From Varroa destructor (taxonomy: Eukaryota > Arthropoda > Arachnida > Mesostigmata > Varroidae): a stretch of 64,000 nt of DNA. The stretch covers positions 4,683,858 through 4,747,857 of the forward strand of contig NW_019211454.1 in NCBI RefSeq assembly GCF_002443255.2, written 5' to 3'. The position numbers were made by a program, and so were the translations under genes. Below, piece after piece: positions 1 to 11,200 of the stretch (positions within the stretch are counted from its first letter, which is position 1; every line of letters begins with the position of its first letter). The notes beneath the pieces were generated by a model. That model saw nothing but the letters and a program-made list of their open reading frames with translations. It was not told the origin of the DNA and searched no databases.

Positions 1-1935
1 GAAGCGTTTACCGCGTCACCAAAGTTGTGGACGCGTGACGACATCACGTGAATGCCGTGCGCTTCGCGTCGCTCCTTCCGTAGGCGAGCAGACTGCCAAA
101 AGCATGTCAAACGCCCAGCAGTGTCTCTGAAGTACTAGCGAAGCCGCTTGGCCAAGTCCGCCTGGGTCTTAGTCGCGATCCCTCGCCGACGTATCGGCCT
201 CAGATAGAATCGCGCTACCAATAGCGTGAAAGGTTCCGGCTGTTGCTGAAGGCAGAAGATGTAACAGCCCAACAACTTCGTGTTATAATGCCTTCACATC
301 CGCTACAACTCTGAATTCTTGAACGTCGGTAAATTAGTTGGTCACTGTTAGATAGGCAGGGTGTTACGATGTCGGCGAATCGCGCAGGGCTATCGAAAAC
401 GTGCGCCACATTCATCAGTGTCTGTTCCTTTACAGACACGAACAAGCAGGCTAAAGTGTGTCGAAAAATGCATCAAAGCAAGATACATCTGTTTGAGTAA
501 GAAGTTGCAAATCTACGTATGGCATAGCAGGCACTATGAGATGGATAGCCGTTCAACCGTTGGGGATAGTAATGGGCGTAGTATCGATCGCGATAGATTA
601 ATTAGGATGTTCTGCACTTTCTATGCGAGTACAATCGGTGAGCATACATGAACACGTCCTGAAGCAGTGATATAATTCAACGTATTTAAGATTGTTATTG
701 TTTGAAAGAGACGCTTGCCAGTTATCTTCTTCTTCGGGGCTTCTTCATCGCTATCAGTATTGGCTACGACAAGGAAATAGCGAACCAAAAACTCCACCTC
801 TTAGTCCTCGTCCCCGGGGTGAAGGTCTCTATGCGATTACCATCATCTGTCTGATATCGAAATCAATATAGCGCACCAAGAAGTACGTCACTTACTTCTA
901 TTTCTAGCTGCCTATGTCGCGCTACTATAGCACTGGGTCTGGGTTCGCCCTCAGAACGGTGTTACTGAAAGTTATCAATCAGTGCTAATGGTTCTTTTAG
1001 GTGAGCGCTTCCCGACACGCTATTGGGTGTGCTATCGAAATGACTCCCGCTGTCAGACTCCCCTATGTATATTTTTTCAATAGTTCAGCAGCCGGATTCG
1101 CCTCCTCAAGCAAGCCACACATGACGCTTAGTATAAGGAGCTACCAGTATTAGAAAGGGTTGTCTTCGAGCGGCCGTTAGTGCAAGTCTGGTATGTACCG
1201 TTATAAGATAATCAGGACACAAGCCTAATGGTGCTTGGAGCTGTCGTCAGAATTTACTTTACGTGGTCGTCGACGATTGGCCAAGAAAGGTTTGCACTTA
1301 TTCACTGTGACGAAGCTCTAGTGATTTATTAATTGTGACTGCGTGAATTTATATAGAATATTATAAGATAATGTTATCAACGGCCCTTTGCCACTCGCTT
1401 CCATTTCTAGGTGCCTTTACCGTATGCTGCACTGCCCAGCCATCCTCACAATGTTGTTAGCGGAAATCAATGGCCAACGGCTACAGCTTCCGCAAACGAA
1501 TCGCCATTATTGATCGATCATATGTAGAATAAATCTACAAGTAGTTACTTCATTTAGTAATTTACTCATTTATAAATTTGCTAAGTAGTCCACGAAAGAT
1601 CAGTAAAATAACAATCAAATAATACAGTAATATGAACAAATAAGCCATGATGCCCCATTTAAACACTTCGTTATCTCTATCCAGATTGGCCAACATGGTC
1701 AGACGGCCGGATTGTCGACGTGGCGATGCTGCTTAGCTTCAGACATCGAAATTACCTTCGAATTAGACAGTCTCGAATAGACGAGTTCCGCTTATGTCTT
1801 GGATACGGAAACTGTTTGATTTTTCTGTGGTTGCTAACTTATGCGTATCCTCCTGACCTTATCATCGATTTAAACAAATAGGTATACAGTATGCTAACGA
1901 TTATTACCTAACCCACCGTATTCCGTTTATTTTAG
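1..1935. other. 5' flank of carboxypeptidase exons; probable intron, no exon recognised
   Basis: No match to the upstream carboxypeptidase exons (zinc-site HxxE, NxxH motifs) was seen in the frames I read. The first 250 bp is GC-richer than the rest and has a minus-strand frame open apart from one stop, without a family match. The rest is AT-rich non-coding sequence, so the preceding exon is probably outside the window. Confidence 0.55.
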
Positions 1936-2114
1936 GCATCACGAATGGTGCTGCTTGGTACGCAGTGGCCGGAGGAATGCAGGACTTTAACTATCTTTCA
2001 TCTAACGATTTCGAAATCACACTGGAGCTCGGATGTGAAAAATACCCTTCGGCAGATCAACTCCCGATTGAATGGAAGCGCAATCGACGAGCTCTCTACG
2101 AATTCATGTGGAGA
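1936..2114 (+). CDS. Carboxypeptidase exon: end of catalytic domain
   Basis: Acceptor TTTTAG before 1936 and donor GTGCGT at 2115. The exon starts with two bases of a split Gly codon and ends in phase 0. It encodes [20 protein letters not shown], then [17 protein letters not shown] with the catalytic Glu, then a helix ending EFMWR. In catalytically active family members this segment closes the active site next to the substrate-binding residues. Confidence 0.95.
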
Positions 2115-4631
2115 GTGCGTGGCCTTAAATTTTGAATCAAATTAACTTGCAATCAAGTACATTGGCAATATTCGTTGAACATAAGCTTACTCGTTTTATG
2201 TAGGATAATAATTTAACAATAGTAATAATAAAGTATCGCAAAACTATCTACCTGTCTGTTGACAGGCGCTTTGAGAAATCAGCAGAAGGTATATATCATT
2301 AAGCGCGTGCATTTCAACCTCTTCTTGTAGCAGCAGATTCTTTTGTTGAATTAGCTTACCGATAACCTGTTTCGCCTTCCAGACCCATCAAGGTATCAAG
2401 GGATTTGTCGTTGATGCTGAAACCCACCAGCCGATTTCCGGAGCAGAGATTTCAATATTCAACATCAGTGATGATGGAGTACCCGCACGCCTGAAGCACG
2501 ATGTTACTTCAACGAAGGCCGGGGAATTTTGGCGCATCCTCTTGCCTGGTAGGCTTTCCTAGACATCATTAGGCGTTTAATGGACAAAATATTGACTCTT
2601 TTTCCCCAAATATGTACGTATGATACCTAAGCAGAGGGCTTCTTCTGATAATGCCAGAAGCCGAAGCTGTGATTACCTTACCGCAAGTCATTCGGCATTA
2701 GAAAGCCTCGTCTATTTACCGAATTATCTGGTACTTACTGCAGCCAGTTTTATAGTCAATCGCACCCTTGCGGCACATTTCCCAACGTAGACTCGGATAT
2801 CCATGGGTGTACGATCAGCCGATGTCTTTGCAAGATGCCACTCCACTCTTGATAGCAAAAGTTGAAGAGTCGTAACCTCTTAGACAGTCTCGCATTGCCT
2901 GCTCGATTCTCGCGCCGTCCCCGAACTCTCGAGCGGATCCTCCACGTTTAAGCCGTCTCTTCTGTATAATATAAGACCGCTCATGGGATCTTGAAGCTAT
3001 ACGCAAAAAACGATGTGTCTACGTAATCGCTTCCAGGGGGATTTTGAAAGCCTACACCGCGTAGACCGTAAAGCATGTATACATTAGGTTGTGCTACTTC
3101 CAAGGTTTATAGTAATATTTGAATCCATTTCGAGCCGAGGCTTAAATAAAATAAAGTTCAGGAGTTTAATATGTGAGAGCTTCATAGGATCAGACGAATC
3201 CCTTAAGAGCGGTTAGGTCCAATCTGCATAATATTTTAGTCTCGACTTACAACAAAGTTATATTACTAGCATATAGCAGGTGCATGAACGTTCATATATG
3301 AATGAATTATCAATTCGTCCTACGTTTTCACTAAGCCTTGACGTCAGTGCTGAACTTGCCATATCTGAATTCTATCTGCCTATCTGAATTTAGGCCATTA
3401 TACGGTTCAGGCCTCAGCACCAGGCTATGAGGCTCAGCGAGTCACTCTGACGGTTCAACCGTTCAGCAAAAATTCCGACCCAACCCGGGTCGACTTCAAG
3501 CTGCAGCCGCTCGAGGTTACGGTGAGTGGGAGGTCGGTATCAGTTTTATTTCCTTTTGAAAATGCATCTGTTTTTGACTAAGACATCGCAGGCTCCACCC
3601 GTTACGCACTAACAGAGAATGAGTCTCACGGGTCAACCAAAATTTGCAAGTGCTACCCCGAGTGACTCGTAAAAATTTTTAACACATTAATACTACTAAA
3701 CTCATCCGCGCAAAGGTAAAATGCATGAATTTTCTGTAACAGCAACAGCTGCTAAGTGGTAAGGAATGAACCAGATAGCGAAAAGAAAGATAACAATTAG
3801 ATAACACCAGGAACTTAACTCAAAATCGAAACAATCTCTCTTATTTATTTATTTATTTTGCTTATTTTTTTTTCTAAAGTAGCTCTTATTCATTTTGCCC
3901 TAGTATTTTTCTCCGCCTCATTACGTACAATGGTTATCGCGTATTTCATGTCATTTTTGCATGCGTTCGTTAAGCTCTATTGCATGTCCTGTTTTGATAA
4001 AGAAACTGGCGAAGATTAGTATCGATCGTACGTTAATTGGGCTCGGACCTAACTAAATATATATATATATATACATTTTTCCAGTATTAATTTAATTTAG
4101 CGTTAAGCCGCTTTCCAAGTAACTTGTAATCGATATCGAAACCATGTCGTACTTGTGTGCAGGATATAATCAATGTTCGTCTTTTCATTAAAGGAACTTT
4201 TACTAAGTTTAACTGCAAGGTCCACGATTCAACTTTTCTTTCGGCTCTATTCGTATAACCAATAGGATAAGTATATATTCTATTCAACAGTGGGATAAAT
4301 TTTTTGAAAAACGCTCACGACCAGATCAAATTTAGAAGTTACGTTACAGCGATACAGTTACGATTCTAGCGCACCAGATTTCTTCCCTGCATTTGTATTT
4401 GCACTAACCGAATTTACGTACGCAATTACCCGCTGCGTCCAATCCGCCCTGCGTCACAAATTGCAGGTACCAACCAGAGATGCGAACTCCGATCCAGACA
4501 AAGAATCGCTTGATATTCTCGCGCTGATCGAAGCGGAGGCCCGACGTATCAGACTCCAAGAACGTGAGCAACAGCTGGAACGCGAGCAGAATTTCATGGA
4601 ACGACTGCTCCAAGATCAACAGGACAACTAA
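1936..4631 (+). CDS. Metallocarboxypeptidase, CPE/CPN subfamily (M14), 3' part, four coding exons
   Basis: The 3' end of a gene for a secreted zinc carboxypeptidase that removes C-terminal Lys/Arg from peptides; CPE-type members process prohormones in secretory granules. Coding exons are 1936-2114, 2383-2548, 3394-3521 and 4467-4631, and all junction phases agree. About 213 residues are present: the end of the catalytic domain ([18 protein letters not shown], then [13 protein letters not shown] carrying the catalytic Glu), a transthyretin-like domain ([12 protein letters not shown] to [12 protein letters not shown]), and a charged tail ending at TAA. The zinc ligands (HxxE and the later His) would be in upstream exons, which I did not find at 1-1935. 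In vertebrate CPE/CPN/CPM the residue before FEIT is Cys; here it is Asp. Family assignment comes from remembered motif patterns of CPE, CPN and CPM; CPE versus CPN versus a CPD domain is not settled. Confidence 0.93.
2383..2548 (+). CDS. Carboxypeptidase exon: transthyretin-like domain, first half
   Basis: Acceptor CCTTCCAG and donor GTAGGC; phase 0 in, one base over at the end. It begins [20 protein letters not shown], matching the family's HQGIKGFV..DLxxxPIxxA start of the transthyretin-like beta-sandwich, and ends FWRILLPG, matching the family's YWRLLxPG. Relative to human CPE it carries a short loop insertion ([13 protein letters not shown]) before HDVTS. Confidence 0.95.
2549..3393. other. 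Carboxypeptidase intron, 845 bp
   Basis: GTAGGC donor to AATTTAG acceptor. On the minus strand around 2815-2960 a frame reads [20 protein letters not shown], weakly like the FG..L..ALRDRLVCG pattern of Ty3/Gypsy Gag. Nothing else was recognised. Confidence 0.6.
3394..3521 (+). CDS. Carboxypeptidase exon: transthyretin-like domain, second half
   Basis: Acceptor AATTTAG and consensus donor GTGAGT. The first two bases complete the Gly of LPG; the exon ends in phase 0. It encodes [20 protein letters not shown], the family's Y.(V/L)xAxAPGY signature, then a strand with [11 protein letters not shown] that closes the domain. Confidence 0.95.
4057..4073. repeat. AT dinucleotide microsatellite
   Basis: Short uninterrupted AT run inside the last carboxypeptidase intron. 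Confidence 0.9.
4467..4631 (+). CDS. Carboxypeptidase terminal exon: charged helical C-terminal tail
   Basis: Acceptor AAATTGCAG, phase 0, 54 codons then TAA at 4629-4631. After a short linker ([15 protein letters not shown]) it becomes almost pure Glu/Arg/Gln/Leu: [19 protein letters not shown] and then [16 protein letters not shown]. This predicts one long, highly charged alpha helix. Vertebrate CPE also ends in an amphipathic helix that tethers it to membranes and acts in sorting, but this sequence is not that one. No GPI signal (CPM) or transmembrane segment (CPD) follows. The exon link is supported by phase and frame but not by homology of the tail itself. Confidence 0.75.
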   Translation, partial: VPTRDANSDPDKESLDILALIEAEARRIRLQEREQQLEREQNFMERLLQDQQDN

Positions 4632-5699
4632 ATATAGGACTTTAATATGACGATCCTTTTGCTCGAAAAAGCAGAGCAAAACGAACGCGTATTAAGAAAA
4701 AACGGCCACATTGGTAAAGAAAAGCTAACTATACCTGGCGTACCTAAGAGGCTCGTCAAGCTATATGCATCTAAGGGGAAAACATACTCGGGCATAATCG
4801 TTTATTAATTATAATTACGTGCTGTATAATATAAAAAAGAACAAGAATGTGATTTGGATGGAGTTGTGTGTGTAAACTGTGCAGAAAACTGCACGCTTAA
4901 CAGGCATGGGGCTAAGTATACGAAACAAGACGTATGTAGTGGAGTCTAGCTAACGGTGCGCTGTTCGTAATTATTATGATTATATATATAAGCTGTGGTA
5001 AAAGACTTGGATAGAAGCGTCATTTACAGCTGAAGAGAATGGACAGCAGATAGTCTGCGTGGGAAAAAGCTTAATTCTACAAAATCAATAGTCATACGAA
5101 GAGAGGTTATACGCTGGAAATTTAAAGGGACCTAAATTAGGTTATGGCCGTATTTAGAGAAAAGGTTGCATACCTAATTAACCTGTCTGGAAAGACAATA
5201 GCAAGTAAACGCGCTTCTCCCGGTCGAACACCGTTTGTCAGTTTCGATGATCCTGTACAAATCGGGTTTCGGTAGTTAACTGGTTGCAGAAATACCACTG
5301 AATCGTACATAATTGATCGGTTTTACTTTGAGAACCTTAAAACTGATATTGGTTGAGATCCTAAATACATCGCCAGCAGGGCAGGACATTGCAGTTAGTA
5401 GGATATGTGATAGAACATGCAGCCAGATCTGTGTTTGAGTACTCTGCTATAATATCAGTTTCTCGAATGTATGATTCTTGCTTCTTTTTAATGCAACTGT
5501 TGCATGTTCTATCCTCGTTGGTGCAGCTCGTTAAAGGCTAAGATCAACGAACTGCAGCCTATGTTCAATTCATGGCAGTTGAACAAGATGTCATCGAATG
5601 TGGGCCAGTGTTTTGTATATGAAACTTCTTACGATGCGAAACACTAAAGTTCGGTTGATATCGCCCTAAATCATGCGGAACTTTAGCTGTGTTTTATGT

Positions 5700-5900
5700 A
5701 AAATAACTATAAGCAGAACTGATGCGTTGCGTCAGCCGTCCCAGGCACGCTTTGTACAAGCGAAAAAAGATCAGGATTTTGCATGGAGCAAAGCAATTGA
5801 CAGAGCTTACGCGTAGGTTGATTTGTTTCAACGTTGATTACAAGCCTAAGGAAGTTTCATTTAAATATCAATTAACTGTATTCATTCCCCTAAATATCAG
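5700..5900 (+). mobile_element. Possible decayed Ty3/Gypsy pol fragment
   Basis: One frame reads ARFVQAKKDQDFAWSKAIDR AYA before a stop; the adjoining frame continues RLICFNVDYKPKE. The order (KKDQDF.W, then a helix, then a FNVDYKP strand) resembles the LLRKD..F.W....QAF and ....FDP.KP joint between reverse transcriptase and RNase H in Ty3/Gypsy elements. It is short, has a frameshift and has no flanking LTR, so this is tentative. Confidence 0.25.
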
Positions 5901-5962
5901 AACCCATTAATTTGTGATAGGATTATGATGTTTTGAACAGTCTGCTCAGTTTTATGAATAAC

Positions 5963-6523
5963 TTATTTCTTATCGCTCTGAAAACGTTCATCTATCTTCG
6001 CCTCGCCTCGCCTCATCCCTGGCATACATCCTGTTCCACGTAAAACTTTGCAATTGTCGTATATATATAATCTACCCGAGTATATATATATACTTTCTTG
6101 AAAGCGATGTGACAGACTCTCTCCTCTATAAACGTAGAATGTGGAGACGATGAGCTTGGGAAACTCGCGTGAATGATCTTTGATGTGGGTAGAACTATTA
6201 CCGGATACGTTCTTTGCCCTCCTAGCGGAAACTGCTATAGAAAATAAGCTACTGAGATTCTGGCACAGTTCAGCAAAGGGCTTTTGATGTATCCAAACGC
6301 AGTTGTGTCGGAACGCTTGTGGAGAACGTAGCAAAATACGAATGCTTGTTTTCAGTTTGTAATCACTTGCTGTGGTGTTTGACCTTTCGAGCGGCTTCGT
6401 CGGATGTGGAAGTGGTGCTTCATTAATGATGCTGAAAAATTCAGATAAAAACATCAGAAAACAAAAAACGAAAATTGAGTGCTTATACAGAATCGTAAAG
6501 ATTAACCAAGTATCTAATGGCAT
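5963..6523 (-). CDS. Unidentified 186-codon open frame, doubtful
   Basis: The longest open frame outside the GC-rich blocks. It starts MPLDTWLIFTILYKHSIFVF, which could be a signal anchor, and continues with a mixed, Ser/Arg-rich sequence ending in a charged tail. No domain, repeat or homologue is recognised, and there are no flanking splice or promoter signals. It may be a chance open frame or a small lineage-specific gene; the former is more likely. Confidence 0.15.
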   Translation of the reverse strand: MPLDTWLIFTILYKHSIFVFCFLMFLSEFFSIINEAPLPHPTKPLERSNTTASDYKLKTSIRILLRSPQAFRHNCVWIHQKPFAELCQNLSSLFSIAVSARRAKNVSGNSSTHIKDHSREFPKLIVSTFYVYRGESLSHRFQESIYIYSGRLYIYDNCKVLRGTGCMPGMRRGEAKIDERFQSDKK

Positions 6524-6545
6524 CGTTATGTTCTAAATTTGGCGC

Positions 6546-6563
6546 TTTTTTTTTTTTTTTTTT
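6546..6563. repeat. Poly-T tract
   Basis: Eighteen T residues in a row. It could be the A-tail of a minus-strand retroposed copy, but no LINE or SINE body was recognised next to it. Confidence 0.85.
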
Positions 6564-8200
6564 ACTACAGCTAGATGTTTGTAGTAAACCCACGCACTTT
6601 TCCGAGTTCATTCGCTATTTTGGCAAACCAGGTGTACTCAATTTTTCTAATTAATTCTCTTTAGAATATGGGCTTGGGTGGCTTAAAGTGGGCTTATAAT
6701 TGCTCTTTTATGTTGGCCTTATTAAATTACCTATTATACGCCAAAGAAGTTGTTTCTCTTTTCAAAATACGTGAGCCGCTACATACATAGCCACTTAGGC
6801 CATATTTTCCCGCAGTTTTGAAGTCATCTAATTGATTTATGTTGGACCACTCCTTAACAGAGCACATTATTAAATGTTACCTCTAGAGGCATATATATAT
6901 ACGTGCGATCTTTATCTAACGCTGTTTTTGTCTCCTTCATGTAACCTTTATCTTCTCTTTGATCCAACGGTAATCTTCTGTAGGTTTAAAATCAATACCT
7001 AGCGATCTTAATCATCATGCTGATTTCGGATAAACATATGATATATGTTTGTATATCGATTAACTAAATAACTAGCTTTTACGGCTAAATTGTTACCACT
7101 AATAGTGCCCTTACGAATCTGCCGCCGCTCCACCGACCGCTAAACGATCAATCAATCGATCAGTGTCACAGTTCGCTGCGAAGACAGTCAACGAATCGAC
7201 AAATTAGTAGTATATAAATTTTATTATATTTTATTTCTTTTATAATTATAATGGCCTATTACAATGACATTCAAGCAGTCCTTAATTATATTTTTACCGT
7301 AATTAGGCGGTGCAAATAGCTGAAGTCTTTGATATGCCCAAACACTGGTGACTCGCTGTTCGTGTGGAGATGTTCGCAGTACAGGAAAGATAATTAATTA
7401 CTTAGGTTTATTGTTTCGTTGAGAATTGCAGCGAGTACATATGATTTTTTATTGACAAACATTTGACAATAAAGAGAGAACTAGATTGGTCTCTTTTACA
7501 GGGCCTTAATCGATTCTCAATCGAAACCTCAATAACGACCAGTGCTTCGAGGCCTTCGTGCAGGCCTATTTTACAATACCTTAGAAAGAGAGTTGAGACG
7601 TACGTGCCGACCCTGTTTCCGAGACGATAAATAAGCCGACATAAAAATGTATTTCATCGTACCGCGAGAGAATACAGATATTAAATATAAACTGGACTTG
7701 ATATTGGCCATGATGCTGATGGTTCTAATGATCGTAATTATAATAATAATAATAGGAAAAACAGAAACGATAACTGTTAGTCGAAAAATAAGTGATAAAA
7801 TAATAAATTAAAACCGTTATATCATGGCTTAGACGTGTCTTTAATTTGTTACGATTTCTATAAAAAAAAAGTTTGACCTTTACATTGGAGAATATTGATG
7901 GCTAGCGAGGCGAGTGAGATCCGATATTGTTTTATTGTCCAAATAAAACACGTACGGGATATGTATGGTAGAACCTTGAAGTTCCCTAATCGTCTAGACT
8001 AATGTTGGGCATTGTACTTCTTCCGAACTGAGAGCCGTTATTGCATCAAGGGAATTGTTCTAAAATGGATGCGAACACAGTATGATTGTGATGTTGTTTA
8101 TAGGGTAAGTGAGCATAAGACAAAGGATGCCTCGAGAGAAGGGGCACTTACGTGTATATATCAAATCAATAAAGACTGTAATTAGCGGTCGATGAATATT

Positions 8201-11200
8201 GGCGTTATTTGATTTTCGAGTCCAGCAACAATTACCAAATCAATCGACTTATTAAGATCACTACTAGTAAGTCTTCTTTTTTGTATTTGTTGAGGCTTCA
8301 GGAGATCAGGATGGATCCTTTTGCAGCACTTTTACCACAGTGCAATGATTCTGTGTGTATTAGTTTTCGTTTTCAGCTTCCTTACGTAATAACCCTTCCT
8401 TTGTTTCTCTTTCCAGATTGCCAGTGTTTTGTCTTGGTAGCAAAATTCAATCGTGATATTGATCAAAGGATGAACATTTCGGTACCTCATAAAATACCGA
8501 AAGACATACTGTTAAAAGAAGTAGGAAGATATCATCTCTAAGCCTATTACGAACTCGACAAGGTCGATTCTAAGAAGACCCAACGCAAACCTAGCAATTG
8601 CATAAGGATCTTCGAAGAATGGTACACTTAGTGGTTCGATCTGCTTAAAGGTTCGTGAATAGACGCTAGAATAAGGTTTGCCAACAATAAAAAAAGAGCT
8701 GGAAACGAGGGCAATAAACAAAAAAAACAAGCTAACTTTACGGATTGAACTAATGCCTATATGTTATAGATAAGGACCACAGACTTCTGTCTGTAGTCTT
8801 ATCCGAGTGGCCAACTTACAATACTAATAAGGCCATTCGTTGGACAAAACTAGATTTGCCTGACCATATCGCTTGCTTTCCAACAAAGTACAGATGTACG
8901 AATGCCTTCGTTAATTCCGGTTTCAGCTAGGGACGTATACGAGCAGCAACGATTAAATCTGGAACTGCAACGCCAGCCACCTTAAAGCTCCATGAATTGA
9001 AAAATCTCTTTATCCAAGTTGAAATCATCTTTATTGTATTGACGGAGGAGCAATTATTAGGTGCATAACTCCCTGACCGCTCTTTGCGATAAATTATTTC
9101 TATTTGACACACTTTTATGTCAACATATAATTTATCTTCCCGGTCTCAGTAATTTCGACTGGTGTTATTGTCGATTCGATCTTAAGATCATTTGGATGCA
9201 GATAGCATTCTGTTGCGCAAATTGGGCGCTCCCAACAATTTCAGTGTTCGCAGCACAACGGATATTTTAGCAAAACTAAACCTTTATAAAGATGTTACCG
9301 AAACATAGATAAAGAATTAAATATCAACCTGTTCAAGTGATGAACAAAAGGATTTACAATCGTCAATAAATTTAAGCAAGGTTTACATGCATCGTCCCGA
9401 AAAGGTTATCTTCACATAATTTTGCCCTATTTGCATTCACTGAAATTTAACTAGTGAAACGTAGGGTTAGTCAAACGTGTTCCCGCTAAGCTCGGGTTGA
9501 TCTTCGTCAAACGTGGAGCACCCATTTGAAAATGAGGATCGTGAGGAAATTTGGCTGGCGAGGTCCAGGTCTGCGTGTCACCCCAGCTTTATTCTGGATT
9601 CATTCAGTGGTAGAATCTAACTGGGATAGGGTTCTTTTGTCGACGTTTTAGGTGCCTGAATGTCGATGTTGAAATCGTTGGCACCGAAACTGCCTTTAGG
9701 ATGTGCGGCGGCCTTTAGCCGTCTAACCGAATGCCAAGTATCGGGCCAATCTTAGGGGATAAAATTAGGTAAAAAAATTCTTTCAGTTTTTGACAGCCTT
9801 TGGCTCATTTCTGCTAGCTCAAAGTTATCGGGATAAGTAAAACCGGTCTGTTAACAAGATGAAGTTCAACTGCTTACGTAACCTGCTTGACAAACAACTT
9901 CGCGGGAGTAAATCGTATCGAATTTTTATTTCAGCGAACCGTTCTTTCACCGAGATCAGACAGCGACCTTTTACCTTCAAACGAAAAGTATTCTTCGCGA
10001 ATAAACCGTAAAGCTCTTTTTTTTTACCTATAGGCGTACCCTATTCAACTGTAACCGGCTATAGAAGAGGCTTGTCAGAGAAAAGTGCAATTATTTGGCT
10101 GTAGGTCTCTTTCGTCCAGTGATTACTAGCATTTATTGTCGTGTCAACTTGCCCAAAAAACAGTTAACAGAAATAAACGCCTACGAAAGCTGGCCAAAGG
10201 ATTCAATTATTTTAACACTACAGAAAGCTTTGATCGTTATATCGCAACACCCATGTAGCAACTTACCGCAGTCTAAGGATATAAATACTCTAACAAACAA
10301 AATAGCTACAAAACACTAGCAAAGATATTACGGGAATTGAGGAACAAAATGTTAAAAACGTACTGAAAACTAAATCGCCGAAAAAAAACCGTTATTCAAA
10401 TAGGCGCCTAATAGAAGCTAATTATGTCTATTTTCACACAGCTCGTGTAAAAAAGACAATCATATCCGTAAACAAGGATAACGTAGATCCATATCATATT
10501 TTACAGTACAGGTGTACTTAAGGCTTATTATCATATCAAGGCAGATACAAACCCACTTCGACAGAATGGCCCGAAATTTTGTCTCAGAGGCTTCAGAAAA
10601 GTTCCTGATTAAAAACTGTAAATATTTCTAGCATTGATAATATACATTGAACAGGAGCGTAGTGAGGCGTCAGAACTGCAATCGATGCCGAAGTTAAGGA
10701 TGCTTACGTGCATAGCAGTCCGCATGCACGGAGCATCGTCTATCGAAATACGTGCACATTTACAAGCGGAAGGACGGTTAGAATAGCACGATCGTCTCGA
10801 AATTATAGAACCGAATTTTGCAGAATGTAAAAAAAATTCAATTTTTTTATGAGCCACTACCGAAGTTATTTGCGCAGATCTGCCGCAGGAAGCCTATCCT
10901 TTCTTGCAACCAAAACCGATAACAAACAGCAAGTAAAGGAAAATTCGCAATGAAGTTTTTACGGATGACCGTCGCCCAGCATCAGGCAACGTGTTGATCA
11001 TAAAGCTAGCTATACGACGTTAGGAATCGAGCTGCTTCTCCAAGGAAGAACAATTTCGTAAAAAAGGAACGCTGGGCTGAACAAAATGCTGGCCCAGGAC
11101 AAGCCAGACCTCCCTGTATTGGTTGACAACCCTGTACCCAGTACCACTAGCTCCAAGCATCAATTCCTATACTGAAACCTTGATCGAAGTCCTCAAATCA

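Larger units (their letters stand above)
4632..8200. other. AT-rich intergenic DNA downstream of the carboxypeptidase
   Basis: No convincing exon and no canonical AATAAA in the first 300 bp after the carboxypeptidase stop; the nearest candidate is AATATAAA near 4828. A poly-T run lies at 6546-6563. A minus-strand open frame of 186 codons (5963-6523) has a hydrophobic N-terminus but no recognisable domain and no conserved neighbour. Confidence 0.6.

Noticed and set aside
700..900. Minus-strand frame EVEFLVRYFLVVANTDSDEE with Lys-rich end
   Set aside because: Composition looks coding, but an in-frame stop precedes it, no splice sites fit, and open frames of this length are expected by chance.
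2815..3006. Minus-strand frame with [18 protein letters not shown] as a Gag domain
   Set aside because: Only a weak pattern match inside a carboxypeptidase intron; kept as a note, not as an element.
8200..9060. Series of open frames (for example KAIRWTKLDLPDHI) suggesting a LINE ORF1
   Set aside because: The similarity is confined to a few residues, with several stops and frame changes; not strong enough to annotate.
10095..10525. Two adjoining Lys/Asn/Ile-rich open frames on the + strand
   Set aside because: Residue bias follows from AT-richness; no motif, and the frames do not join by plausible splicing.
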